Shown here: positions 54,494 through 64,000 of the stretch, one piece after another
How positions within the stretch are numbered: position 1 is the stretch's first letter
How the letters are laid out: the number at the start of each line of letters is the position of its first letter
Source of the DNA: Acanthaster planci
Taxonomy: Eukaryota; Echinodermata; Asteroidea; Valvatida; Acanthasteridae
DNA length: 64,000 nucleotides
Assembly: GCF_001949145.1 (NCBI RefSeq)
Contig: NW_019091370.1
Location: 1,001,601 to 1,065,600 of the forward strand
Reading direction: 5' to 3'
Made by a program: the position numbers and the translations under genes
Notes under the pieces: generated by a model
What the model was told of the DNA's origin: nothing
Database searches by the model: none
What the model saw: only the letters and a program-made list of their open reading frames with translations

Positions 54494-56826
54494 TCGCCTG
54501 TATTGACAAGGAAGCAAAAAAAATCTCCACAGAGGCAGGAAAAGAGGCGTCTGCTTCAATTAAAACAGATCAAAGCAGTGCACGGACGTTCAATCAACAA
54601 AACAGGGACGTAGCAGTGTTGAACTAGCTAGATTGACTAGCTTCTGCTACCAAACGGTGTTGTAGGCCGGTGCCGGTGCCGAGGACCTTCTTCATCACGG
54701 TCCCTGAAGTCCAACTCAAGAAATAATATCAAGAAAAAAACTGTTGTACAGTGACTCAAAATGACCAGCCCCGAAGTGAAATACACGTATTTCGAGGGTT
54801 TGTTGTTCAACCCCTCGACCATTCTAACAACTGAACCTGATGAATTTTGTTTCCATTGAAGTAATTTTGATGAAAAAATCGCTTGATTGCGTTAGTCATA
54901 CATGTTTACATATAGGGTCTATAATAATCTTCCTCAATAACAGGCTTTATCCTGCGAATGTATACAGAGGCTAATGGCCCTTAATGTCCAAGTAGGCACT
55001 TACTGATGCAGAATAATTGCCATCAAGGACGGGGCGGAAATTGAAATGACCGTGCCGATGTTTATTTCGTATATGGTTCAGCCCACAATTTTTGCTTCAC
55101 TTGACAGTAAATAGGTTCGTGATAATGACTGGTAGAACGGCGATCGCGCGCGTGGGACGGTTGAGCACGGCGTATGGTAAACTCCCAATTACGTGAATTT
55201 AGAAAATGGCGAATTGATAAGCCTATTAACTTGTTTCACCTCGTGTGGAGATACCGAAAAAGCTCATTTGCCTTTGGTTTCGGCTTTTTTTTGAGAGTTT
55301 TTCTAGGCTTTTGTAGACAGAGTATTTTCCTGAAATACTTGCGGGCAAGCGAGATTGAGCACTTTTCCCGGAACACCCTAGGAAGAGTGCTGGCAAGTTT
55401 TATAACCGGTCGTATCTCTTTCTTTGAAATTGCTCAGAATAAAATTGAACGGATTGTTAAATTCGTCAGATTGAGAATTGGAGGGTATAATTATTCAGGA
55501 TTTATTGATTTTCTTCGATTACCGATCTTTCTCGGATGCAGAAAGGCTTTCTTACCGTATCGAAAGACAATCGTTAGTTAGAAATTGTAAAACAATGAAT
55601 TTTGAAATTTTAAGGTTAAGCCAAAAAAAGGGTCCGGTTTCTGGTCAGCGCGTGCGTCGCCGTAGACCTGCGCATCGGCAAATTAAAAAAAAGTCTTTTA
55701 TTTGGTAGAAAACGATGTCCAAAAGCTGTCAAACTTGCTCAATCGACTGGAATCTTGCTACTGCGTGAATTTATCGTGTTTTTGATGGGGGTGCGGTTTG
55801 AGTAATATGTACAATAAAGGAGTCCTTGTAGTTCCCCATACAAGTCCGGCATTCTTTTTAGATGACGTCATTTCTGTGTTATACATTTACATCTGGGAAC
55901 CAGACAAACGAGGTGGTCTTATGTCCTGTGTACATTTGTAAGCTGAAAATACGTTTAAACAGTAAAAATACATGCGAGGGCCAGTCTATTTTAGTGTTCG
56001 TAGCGGCAGGCGTACGCGTTACGAGCGCATGTAGTCGAGATGGACATTGTGCGTTATCGTACATCATTTCCAGAAAAGAAAGTGAGGGTAAAAAAGCCAC
56101 GTGGCCGCACCTCTTTTGAGGCCAGTTCCTGACCAGAAACCAGAGACATTTTTGGCCTAACAACTGAAAAAAGGACACGTGTGACATAACAGTTTAAGCA
56201 ATTCTAAATGAAGTGCAAGGCAACAATTTCTGAATATCCCAAACGGGGCTAATCTTTGGGTTGGTACTATCAAACATCTGTCCTATATGCCAAAGCTATA
56301 ATATCGCAAAAATATCAAAGTGTTAAGCCAATGTAAGAGTTTCAGTTGTGTACAAAATCCCATGCTATCAAAAGGATTACAGAGAAATTTCGGATTTGAT
56401 TTAATGTAGTGAAAACACATAATGAAAGTATAATACACATGTAACCTATTTTAGTTTTGTGAGCTAGGATGTTTGGCTTACAATTCACCATAATTATGCA
56501 ATTCATTTGTTCGTTTATTTCACATCAATAAAATTGAATATTATGTACATATGAGTGTGAAACTTGCTGAAACTCATTCTTAAATGTTTTTTTACAGTAC
56601 GCTTATTTACATCTAAGACAATTTCAAACAATACAATAAAACAATATGAACACCTGAAAAATTGACACATTCATTGACGAGATATCCATATATCGAATTT
56701 CTACTTATTTCTTGTACCATATCAGTGGACAAAAACGAAGACGGAAAGTATACTACCTAAGCCGACTTAATAGAGTCGGTCCCAAAACCCATTGGGGAAA
56801 ATTTCACTTTCCTAATCAAACTAAGC

Positions 56827-56832
56827 TTTATT
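56827..56832 (-). terminator. Candidate poly(A) signal of the EGF/HYR gene
   Basis: TTTATT on the plus strand (AATAAA on the gene strand) 126 bp beyond the stop. A second lies at 56514-56519. Confidence 0.4.
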
Positions 56833-56957
56833 TTCCTCGTTAGGATTTGGTAGGAATGCTGCGCAGTGTCGGTTATCCTTATCACATCTTAAAAGCTTAA
56901 GAATAGAATTCTCCAAACACAGGCTACATCATTCCAAACTATTCCTGTATGACAGGG

Positions 56958-59900
56958 CTAATACTCGTTGATTCCTTTGGGTTTCTGATAAACGGCTCTT
57001 GGCAGCTGACACATCCCCGTATTTTGCATCTTAGGCTCCAAGCTCAGGTAGCCGTAGTTGTCCAGGGCTTCGTAGGCGTTATCTTCCAGCGGCAGGCCGG
57101 GTTTGGGAGGAGGTACCGGCGGTAGCTGCTTCGGGTCGGTCTGGTACTGGTATCTCGGTCGGTTAATGGGGTCGCTAAAACTGCTGCCGTTGTTGATCGT
57201 CTTAGAATTCGACGAGATGGCATCCAAGGGGACCATGGCACGCGATGACCCCCTTGAAGAAAGCTGACGCCTTGTCCTTGAAAATGAAAAATCAGTAAAG
57301 AGTGAAGATTGACCCCAGACCTCCACGACATACGAGAGTAAGTGCATTGTTACTCTTGAAATTGTCGCAATTTTCTTATAATTGTACCTTATAAAGCAAA
57401 AGCAGAGGCAAATGCACGCAACACTGACGACGAACATTGCTGCACCGAGAACTAAAGTCGTTGTGTAGGTGTCGCATTGGATGGTTCCACCTGTATGAAC
57501 TGACCCAAAGGTTGCCAAAAATGACTCAGTTAGATTTCACAATATTCCACAATTAAAACGCCTCTTGAACGTGATGCATCTTAGTGGTACTTTAATTTTG
57601 GTGTTAGGTTTTATCTCAGAGGTTTAACATTAATCAAATTTAAGGGATCAAATACCACTGACAATGGGACATGTTTTCGGTGTGGTTGTGTACACCTAAT
57701 CTTCTGTTACCTCCATTGTCTGTGACTTCAATGTTGAATGAGCACGATTCCTCCCATTCACTGGTGCCCTGCTGTAACTGATAGATTAACGTGTGGTTAC
57801 CCACGGAGAACCGAACCCATGGACTCGTCTCTCGGTTCACAGCGGCGAGGACAACTCTGACCACGTGAATGCCGCCACCAAACACCTGCGGCTGGGCCCA
57901 CGTGACAAAGGCCTCGTGCTGACCATAGGGTAGGTCCACCTGGATATCTTTTGGACAGTACTTAATGACGGAACCTGTTGGTCAAAAATGCAAGATGCCA
58001 CAAAAGCGCTACGGTGATGCATTTGTCGCACGACGGTACAGCTGAGCAAAGGCATGCTTTTCAAGAGTAGGCCTACATCCTCTATACCTGAAATTGACAA
58101 AGTATAACGAGGGGTATCCCAGTATTTTTGTTTGGGGGGGGGGTAAGTTGATTGAAAAGTGCCCTCAACTGAATGAATTTTATTGACTTATAGCTGAAAT
58201 TACATTACTGCATTGCTATTTTCAAGAGTTAGTACACATCGACTCTTTGACATGTTTGCCAGGGATGACATTGTCGGTTGGAAGATGCGGCGTGTGTGGA
58301 ATTCAGGTTGCTTCTAAGTGTTAAAAAAAAATGGAAACCCAAAGTTTAAATACGGACCGGCACCTGTCGGTTTGTGGTGAGAAAGTAAATTAAACACATT
58401 CAAAGAGGAAAATCGCACCTGGAATTTCAGCAACATTGACATTGAAGGCACATTCCCACTTCACCGCATGTCCATCCTCGGTCGAGCAATGGCCAATGCA
58501 CCTATAAATAACCCTGTGTCGCCCAATCGAGAATGAACTTCCTGGCTCGTAATTAGATGACACCAGTACGTATTCGTAATCGGATTTCACAAGGGGCACC
58601 TCCCATAAAATGTAGGCATGCGTCTCTCCCACCGGCAGGTTCACAGCTATGTCCCTCGGACAACTTTTGAAAAGTGAAGCTGGAGAGAGAAATGAAGTAA
58701 AAAGGTTCTGAAACAAAGCATCTAACTAAAATGAAACCTCGACTTTGACACAGAATAATTTTGCAAGTAGTATCATTTACAACTATACGAAACCGTGCAC
58801 GAGCGTCGCTAGAGGGGGTGTCTGATGGTGTCACAACGTCCATTGGTTAGTTTTGTCGACCAAATCATGGTCTGTCAGCAAAATATAAAAACAAAGAAGG
58901 ACGGAAAATGGAGATGAAAGGAAGGGGAGTACAGTACGCTCATTTTGCGTGACGGTCGGTCGGTTAATTCATGGGACGTACACCCCCCATTCAAAATGGT
59001 CTAGCGATGCACGTGAAGTCAAAACCGTAATTTAGAGCATTACGTATTGGCTGTTGACAGTTTTCTCCAGTGAATTCTGGCGGGCATGTGCAGTTATAGC
59101 GAACACTGGTTCCCTGATGGCATGTTCCACCATTCTTGCAAGGAGAGCTCATGCACACGTTCAACTCTGCATGATAGACAAAAAGATGAAGAATAGTTCT
59201 TGAAATGTGAATGGCGACTAGAATAACGCACCTTGAAATGAAAGCAGAAAGATAAACTTGGACGGTAGATACGGGAGATGAAGATGAAAAAAAAGGATTT
59301 GTATTTGAAAAACCTAGTCGATTTTCAATGCTTGAATGTAACAGAGAGAGAACTTGGCAAAGGAGTTGAATCTTAACTACGAGAGCAGAAAATTTTACTT
59401 AAGCATTACCTCTTGACTGACAGTTAACTCCAGTAAATCCAGCCGGGCATGCGCAGTCATAGCTAATGCTGTTTCCAACACACGTACCACCATTCATACA
59501 AGGACTGCTGGAACACGGGTCTACTTGTGGAGAAAAGAAAAAACAAGAGGATGAACAATCTTTCATGAAATATAAATGGAGTCTGGCATATCACTGAAGT
59601 GAAATGATTTTGGAGTTTAACCGACTTTTAATGTTCAACTAGAAGTGGAAGTCTGGAGAAATGCAGAAACGTGTGCAAAACTCGCACCACATCTAAATTA
59701 GCAGGAGACATAAATGGAGCCACAACCTTGTACCCAAAGGTAACACGTGCACTAACTGTATATCATGTAGCCTGTCTTAGATTTAAGCACGTGTTGGGCT
59801 ACATTCAGGCGTCGGTGTATAAGGTCTTGCACGAAGCAATCTCTTGAACAAATGCTAGGCTTTTCTCGGCTTTACAGAAGATTCTGTTTTGAATCAGTCC

Positions 59901-61837
59901 GCCCTACTTGCCTTGCTGACAAGTTGACCCGCTGAAACCGATTCTGCATACGCAGTGGTATTCACTTCCCTCCGCTTGACAGGTTCCGCCATTTAAGCAT
60001 GGTCGCGAAAAGCAAGCGTCTAACACTGGGAAACAGTGGAATACTTCGGTTAGGGAATAGAATGTTCCCTTGTAACTGCACTCAAGTGGTTAGACAGTCT
60101 TAACAGAGCTTCCGCACTGTAATGTTCTTTCTCATAAACCATCGGAATTAAAGCCCTTAACAAGTCGTGCACACTGCAGAGTGATGCCATTTTGAGTACA
60201 TAAAAATGACATCATTTCGTTTCACCTAAGAATACAGTCTGCGTTTATTTTTCCCACAAACGGTTAGTTGGAAGTAGATCAACATAAATGCAGTGGTCAA
60301 CTTATACCCGCCGGTGTTACATAGACTGTGAACCTGCATCACGCACTATTATCGAGTGAGTCTACAGCCACAGTGAGTCTACTCTATGACATATCCCCCC
60401 CTCAGGTAAATTGATTTTGGTTTTGGAACAGAAGCTCCGGAGTCAGACAAACTCCTGAATCGTCCACTGCTTTAAGCGGGGACCAGTTCACCCAGACAAG
60501 GACTGATCCTCTCGGGATTGTTGCATCGATGTTTTGTGGACAGTTGAGGAATTCTGGGGGAGCCTTATCGACTGGATAAGGTGAAGATCGGAAGGAGCAA
60601 CAGCAGAAGATGTTTTCAGACTCAACGAGAACATAAAAAGACACCATCTTAATTAAACAATTGAAAAAATGCCATCTGGCAACAAAAGTGGACCCTGAAC
60701 AACCATATGCATACACATATACATGTACATCCAGCATTGTTTGTCTTCTACGCCACTGGGGGTGACGTCACAAAATTGAAATAATGATTTTCCATTAAAA
60801 AATGGGACCATAACTCAATATCCCCAATATCAATAAGTAGAAGGCATGCTTGTCACAATATAACTTATCGATGGATTTACAAAGTCAATAACAAAACACT
60901 AAAGTGGAATAAGCCTTTTACGTGTTTCGCAACGGTCTCCAGTAAATGCTGGTTGGCAGGTGCAGGTATAGCTGTCACTGTTTCCATTGCAAGCCCCGCC
61001 ATTCTCACAAGGAAAGTTGTTGCACATGTTCAAATCTGAATTGCAGTAAAAATGATGGACAACAGTTCGTGAATAACACACCCCACTTTGAAAACAAATA
61101 AGTTCAACTTGGATGGTAGGTAAGGGAGATTAAAGATTCAGAAACAAAATGCTGTCGTCAACTATTAATAGAGTTTACGCCATATGATTCTTAAAGAATG
61201 AGACCAACACTGCAGAAATTGTAGGAGCTATATGTTACTGACTCCAGCCATAACTTACGAAAAGGTTCATATATTGTCTGTAAAATACTAGCAGTGGCAG
61301 TCTCTTTTCTTTAGGGGACCAGTGACTATAGGTTGTCAACTGCATTTACCTGGCTGTGGTGAGTGTGACGAAGTCGACTGCGCCCAAACGAAACCTACAA
61401 CGAATTGGACATACACATTTTGAAGAGATAAAAAAAATCGACTAGGATATGGAAAATCTGTATTACTTCATTCAGTGCAATGCGGTGTTTAATCACCTGA
61501 CAAGATAGAGGAGAAAAATGAATTCTGTTGCGATAGCAGAAACTGAGTGAGAACGAAGAGACAGTTTTTTTTCTTTTCGAAAAATGGTGGAATAGTCTCC
61601 ATAGTAGGGTTAGAATGTTGACGATTAGAAAACATTATTGGAACAGCGGAATCCGCTGTTTTGCCTTTGTACTAAACAAGGCTATTTTATTGAATATTCC
61701 CCCAACTGAACTTGACTTTTCAATGTTACAGTTGCAGAGACGGAACATATAACCTTACCGTTGCTCATAACCCGAAAAAGCACAGCCAACACGGCTAGTT
61801 GGGTTGGGCAAGCGATTCTCGGCGAGGCCAGGGCCAT
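56958..61837 (-). CDS. Single-pass membrane protein with EGF and HYR repeats
   Basis: Exons on the minus strand: 61837-61759, 61394-61350, 61035-60922 (EGF1), 60025-59912 (EGF2), 59523-59410 (EGF3), 59166-59044 (EGF4), 58679-58419 (HYR), 57974-57711 (HYR), 57490-57388 (transmembrane), 57276-56958 (tail); 511 aa without the optional exon 60571-60402. All extracellular exons are phase 1-1. A signal peptide ([11 protein letters not shown]...VWA) opens the protein. EGF modules carry six cysteines each ([32 protein letters not shown]). Each HYR module is one exon ([26 protein letters not shown]). The membrane segment is [18 protein letters not shown], followed by basic RTRR. The tail of about 106 residues has an SH3-type PPVPPPKP and several tyrosines (YEAL, YGYLSL, VYQKP), suggesting phosphotyrosine signalling. 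It looks like a lineage-specific cell-surface receptor or adhesion protein; I know no named orthologue. EGF2 ends CAAG|GCAAGT, a GC-AG intron. Confidence 0.88.
60402..60571 (-). CDS. Half-HYR exon ending in an in-frame stop (optional or decayed exon)
   Basis: After a phase-1 acceptor (TTATCCAG) the frame reads [19 protein letters not shown], a clear HYR start, then about 56 codons to TGA. The two full HYR exons have 87-88 codons, so this one lacks the second half. It lies between EGF1 and EGF2. Skipping it keeps phase; including it would give a short secreted protein with one EGF and half a HYR. It may be a poison or terminal exon, or a decaying duplicate. Confidence 0.65.
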
Positions 61838-64000
61838 TGTAGATGGTCGGTCAGTCGGTCGGTCGCGCAGCGAGCAACCCGCTCTTGTATTGTAAACTCC
61901 GGCTCCAATTCCAATCTGTCGTACGCTCTGGCGTCAAACTACGCCAAGCCCTGAATACTAAGGTCGAAGTGTGCCTTGACAGATGCACGAACTGCTCACC
62001 AAAGTGTCCCAAGTGTGACAGGAATGATTCAGGTCAATCTGCCAGTATGCGCCTAATTAGTGTCTTGATACAGTCGTCAGTTTTCATGGACGGTCATCAA
62101 TCATCATCTGCAATTCTATCAGTTTTATAACCTTGATTTATAAAGATTTATGAGCTTGAAAGTAGTATAGATACACAGTAATGGAAGTTCTCTAATGGAC
62201 AAACAAACCCCACAAGCACCTAATCTACGTCTCATCCATTTGCTGAACGCGCTGGTTGTTGATCAACCGTACGCGTCCTGGGGCCAGTCCGATCACTTCG
62301 CTGACTTTATATATTCACCTTTTGATTGAAAGCTACGTAAGATCTAATTTAAAGCGTTAGGCATTACATCACCAGGCACGTGATCTGAAGCGAGAGCTGG
62401 GGCCTGAACCCACCATGGTGGTTGTAGCCATAGTTACCGAAGTAGACGTTGGGCAGGGCTGCAGCGTAGCGCATATCGGCCTCTCTTCAGTATTCATGTA
62501 TATGGGTGCAGGGTCCCAATTCAAGGAAATTCTCCGCCAGGCCGAGGCGCAGAAAAAGTACCCCCAGAGATTGTTTCGAAAAGAGGGGTCTGTTTGGGCC
62601 AGNGTATGGCCCAGAATCATCTCTGTAGATTCAGGGGCACCCATCGAGTGACGTATGCTAACTGTCCAACAGACTGATACCTCCAAGACCACATGCATAC
62701 CATTGAATCAAAACCCTGAAACTTGTTATAGCATCCATCTACAGTTGACAATTGTTGACTGCTGTGATGTGGGATACGACGCATAGCGCCCCCAGGCGAA
62801 GCCAAGAGCGCTATGCTTTCGGTTCCAGCTAGTATTTTGTACTAATATGTAATTTGTTTTAGCGATAAATTTGTTGGGTATTTGGGTATGAGCGTGCATT
62901 TGGAATGAAGTCAGAATTTCTTACAGTCAAGAGTATTCTTATTTTTTTAGTTTCATTTAAATATTCAATTTAATGCGCCCCGCGCCCAAAATGAACGGAT
63001 GTACTACCGAAGTGCCTTATACAGTTACATGTATGGACTCCTTCATAAAATCTGAATACGATTCGAATTGTTTAGGCCTAAACATTCATTTTCGCTTTTA
63101 GTACAATTTTAAACAACATTTTCGATGTGCACTCACTCATTTTATTTACTTCGTTTGTGTATTAATTTTGATGAGTTGCGCTTCGTTGCGTTTCCACTTC
63201 TACGTGCATATATTATTTCAGCATTGAGTTCATCACTAAACTTGCTCGGGATACCGGTCAATGTCATATTTTCCACTACAATGTTTCAACAACAAAGGGT
63301 GGTTGTTTCTTCAGGGAGGTAGCACACAACTGTTTTTGTCTCAATGTTCTGAATTAGGCAGGCTTGATTATCAATTATAAATCCATATATTTTTCTCAAC
63401 GAGATTAGACTATTCGGCCAACTCGTACATTTTAAATTTACAAAAATTATATAAATGTATATGCCTTAAGTAGATGCATTGAAATTCCATTGATTGATGA
63501 GGATCGTTCTGTCTGTGAAGGTTTGAACAGTAAATTAACCGTCTTGTTCGTTTTCCTCTTTGACGACCACACCTTGCCATATTACCAAATCCCTTAGTTG
63601 ATCAATCCCATCATCTCGAACAATCTAACCAAGTTATTGCAATTCAGTCACAAGCAATCACAGATCACGCTAAGTTTATCACTCGGATGATGAAAAACGT
63701 TCTTAGGCTTATGCCCCATCTTTTGAATCCTCATTAATCTTGCATTGTTGGCGACTTGATCTGCGACCCTATCTGTGATGGGATTTGCGACTTGCCTCTT
63801 GATCGACTGGGTCTGAAATCCTCGGCAGTTTCAATTCTTAAGACCAGGGTTTCCATTTCTTGCTTCAATCCTTACATTTTGCGGATCTTCTTCATTTAAA
63901 ACAATAGACCACAACCATTTTTAGTGTCAACCCACAGACATCAGGGGTAGAGTGTCAAACCTTCCTCTACAATACTTTTTGGTAATAAAATAGCAGTATA
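61838..64000. other. 5' flank of the EGF/HYR gene and unassigned sequence
   Basis: Begins with a (GGTC)n-like stretch in the presumed 5' UTR. A minus-strand stretch at about 62366-62450 behind a CTGCAG acceptor reads LPNVYFGNYGYNHHGGFRP with a stop soon after; it could be an exon of another gene but is not recognised. A short palindromic hairpin lies at 62781-62816. From 62.8 kb to the end it is AT-rich with nothing supported. Confidence 0.45.
62781..62816. repeat. Short hairpin with GCATAGCGC stem
   Basis: GCATAGCGC (62781-62789) and GCGCTATGC (62808-62816) are exact inverted copies around an 18-base GC-rich loop. It may be part of a small repeat. Confidence 0.6.

Larger units (their letters stand above)
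52323..56957. other. Intergenic region between ZFAT and the EGF/HYR gene
   Basis: ZFAT 5' UTR and promoter at the lower end. The rest is AT-rich with a nested palindrome (54341-54493) and a 13-bp inverted pair GGTTTCTGGTCAG / CTGACCAGAAACC (55636-55648, 56129-56141). Open frames here (for example 55174-55581) have no domain, no splice context and biased AT-rich codons. The upper end is probably 3' UTR of the EGF/HYR gene, with TTTATT at 56827-56832 and 56514-56519. Confidence 0.5.

Noticed and set aside
55174-55581. 135-codon plus-strand open frame
   Set aside because: AT-rich codons, no domain or homology recognised, no splice or promoter context. Low-complexity aromatic/basic composition suggests a chance frame.

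Overview
The window is a gene-dense eukaryotic genomic segment, most like an invertebrate deuterostome (echinoderm, hemichordate or cephalochordate grade; not resolved further). Reasons: short GT-AG introns of roughly 0.2-3 kb, moderately AT-rich introns full of small hairpin repeats, animal genes whose exons align codon by codon with vertebrate orthologues (NSMAF, ENY2, CTNNBL1, FARS2, ZFAT), and a lineage-specific EGF/HYR membrane protein. There are two assembly gaps (19057-19166 and 36869-37650) and two single N bases (7983, 62603). All exon boundaries are my manual reading of splice sites checked by codon phase.

Layout. 1-5.1 kb (+): 3' part of a secreted VWC-domain protein whose C-terminal exon I do not recognise. 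5.1-8.3 kb: intergenic, with a pure poly-C tract. 8.3-19.4 kb (+): complete NSMAF (FAN), 24 exons, 943 aa, GRAM-BEACH-WD40. 21.5-23.0 kb (-): ENY2, 101 aa. It is head-to-head with CTNNBL1 (23.7-29.9 kb, +; 12 exons, 565 aa). 32.0-35.6 kb (+): five-exon enoyl-CoA hydratase/isomerase-family enzyme ending in a PTS1-like ARL. 37.9-43.7 kb (-): FARS2, 6 exons, 465 aa. 46.7-52.4 kb (-): ZFAT orthologue with two AT-hooks and about 19 C2H2 fingers, mostly in one 2.96-kb exon. 57.0-61.8 kb (-): single-pass membrane protein with EGF and HYR repeats and a tyrosine- and proline-rich cytoplasmic tail. 61.8-64 kb: no supported gene.

The genes do not form one pathway; they are mostly housekeeping and regulatory genes packed together: ceramide/TNF signalling adaptor, SAGA/TREX-2 subunit, splicing-associated armadillo protein, lipid metabolism, mitochondrial translation and a transcription factor. 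The least ordinary parts are (i) the EGF/HYR receptor-like gene, which carries a stop-containing half-HYR exon and a GC-AG intron; (ii) a 1.13-kb foldback element in a FARS2 intron, one of several TTAA-ended hairpin repeats, two of which adjoin or contain the assembly gaps; and (iii) an inverted pair of MITEs flanking exon 3 of the isomerase-family gene.
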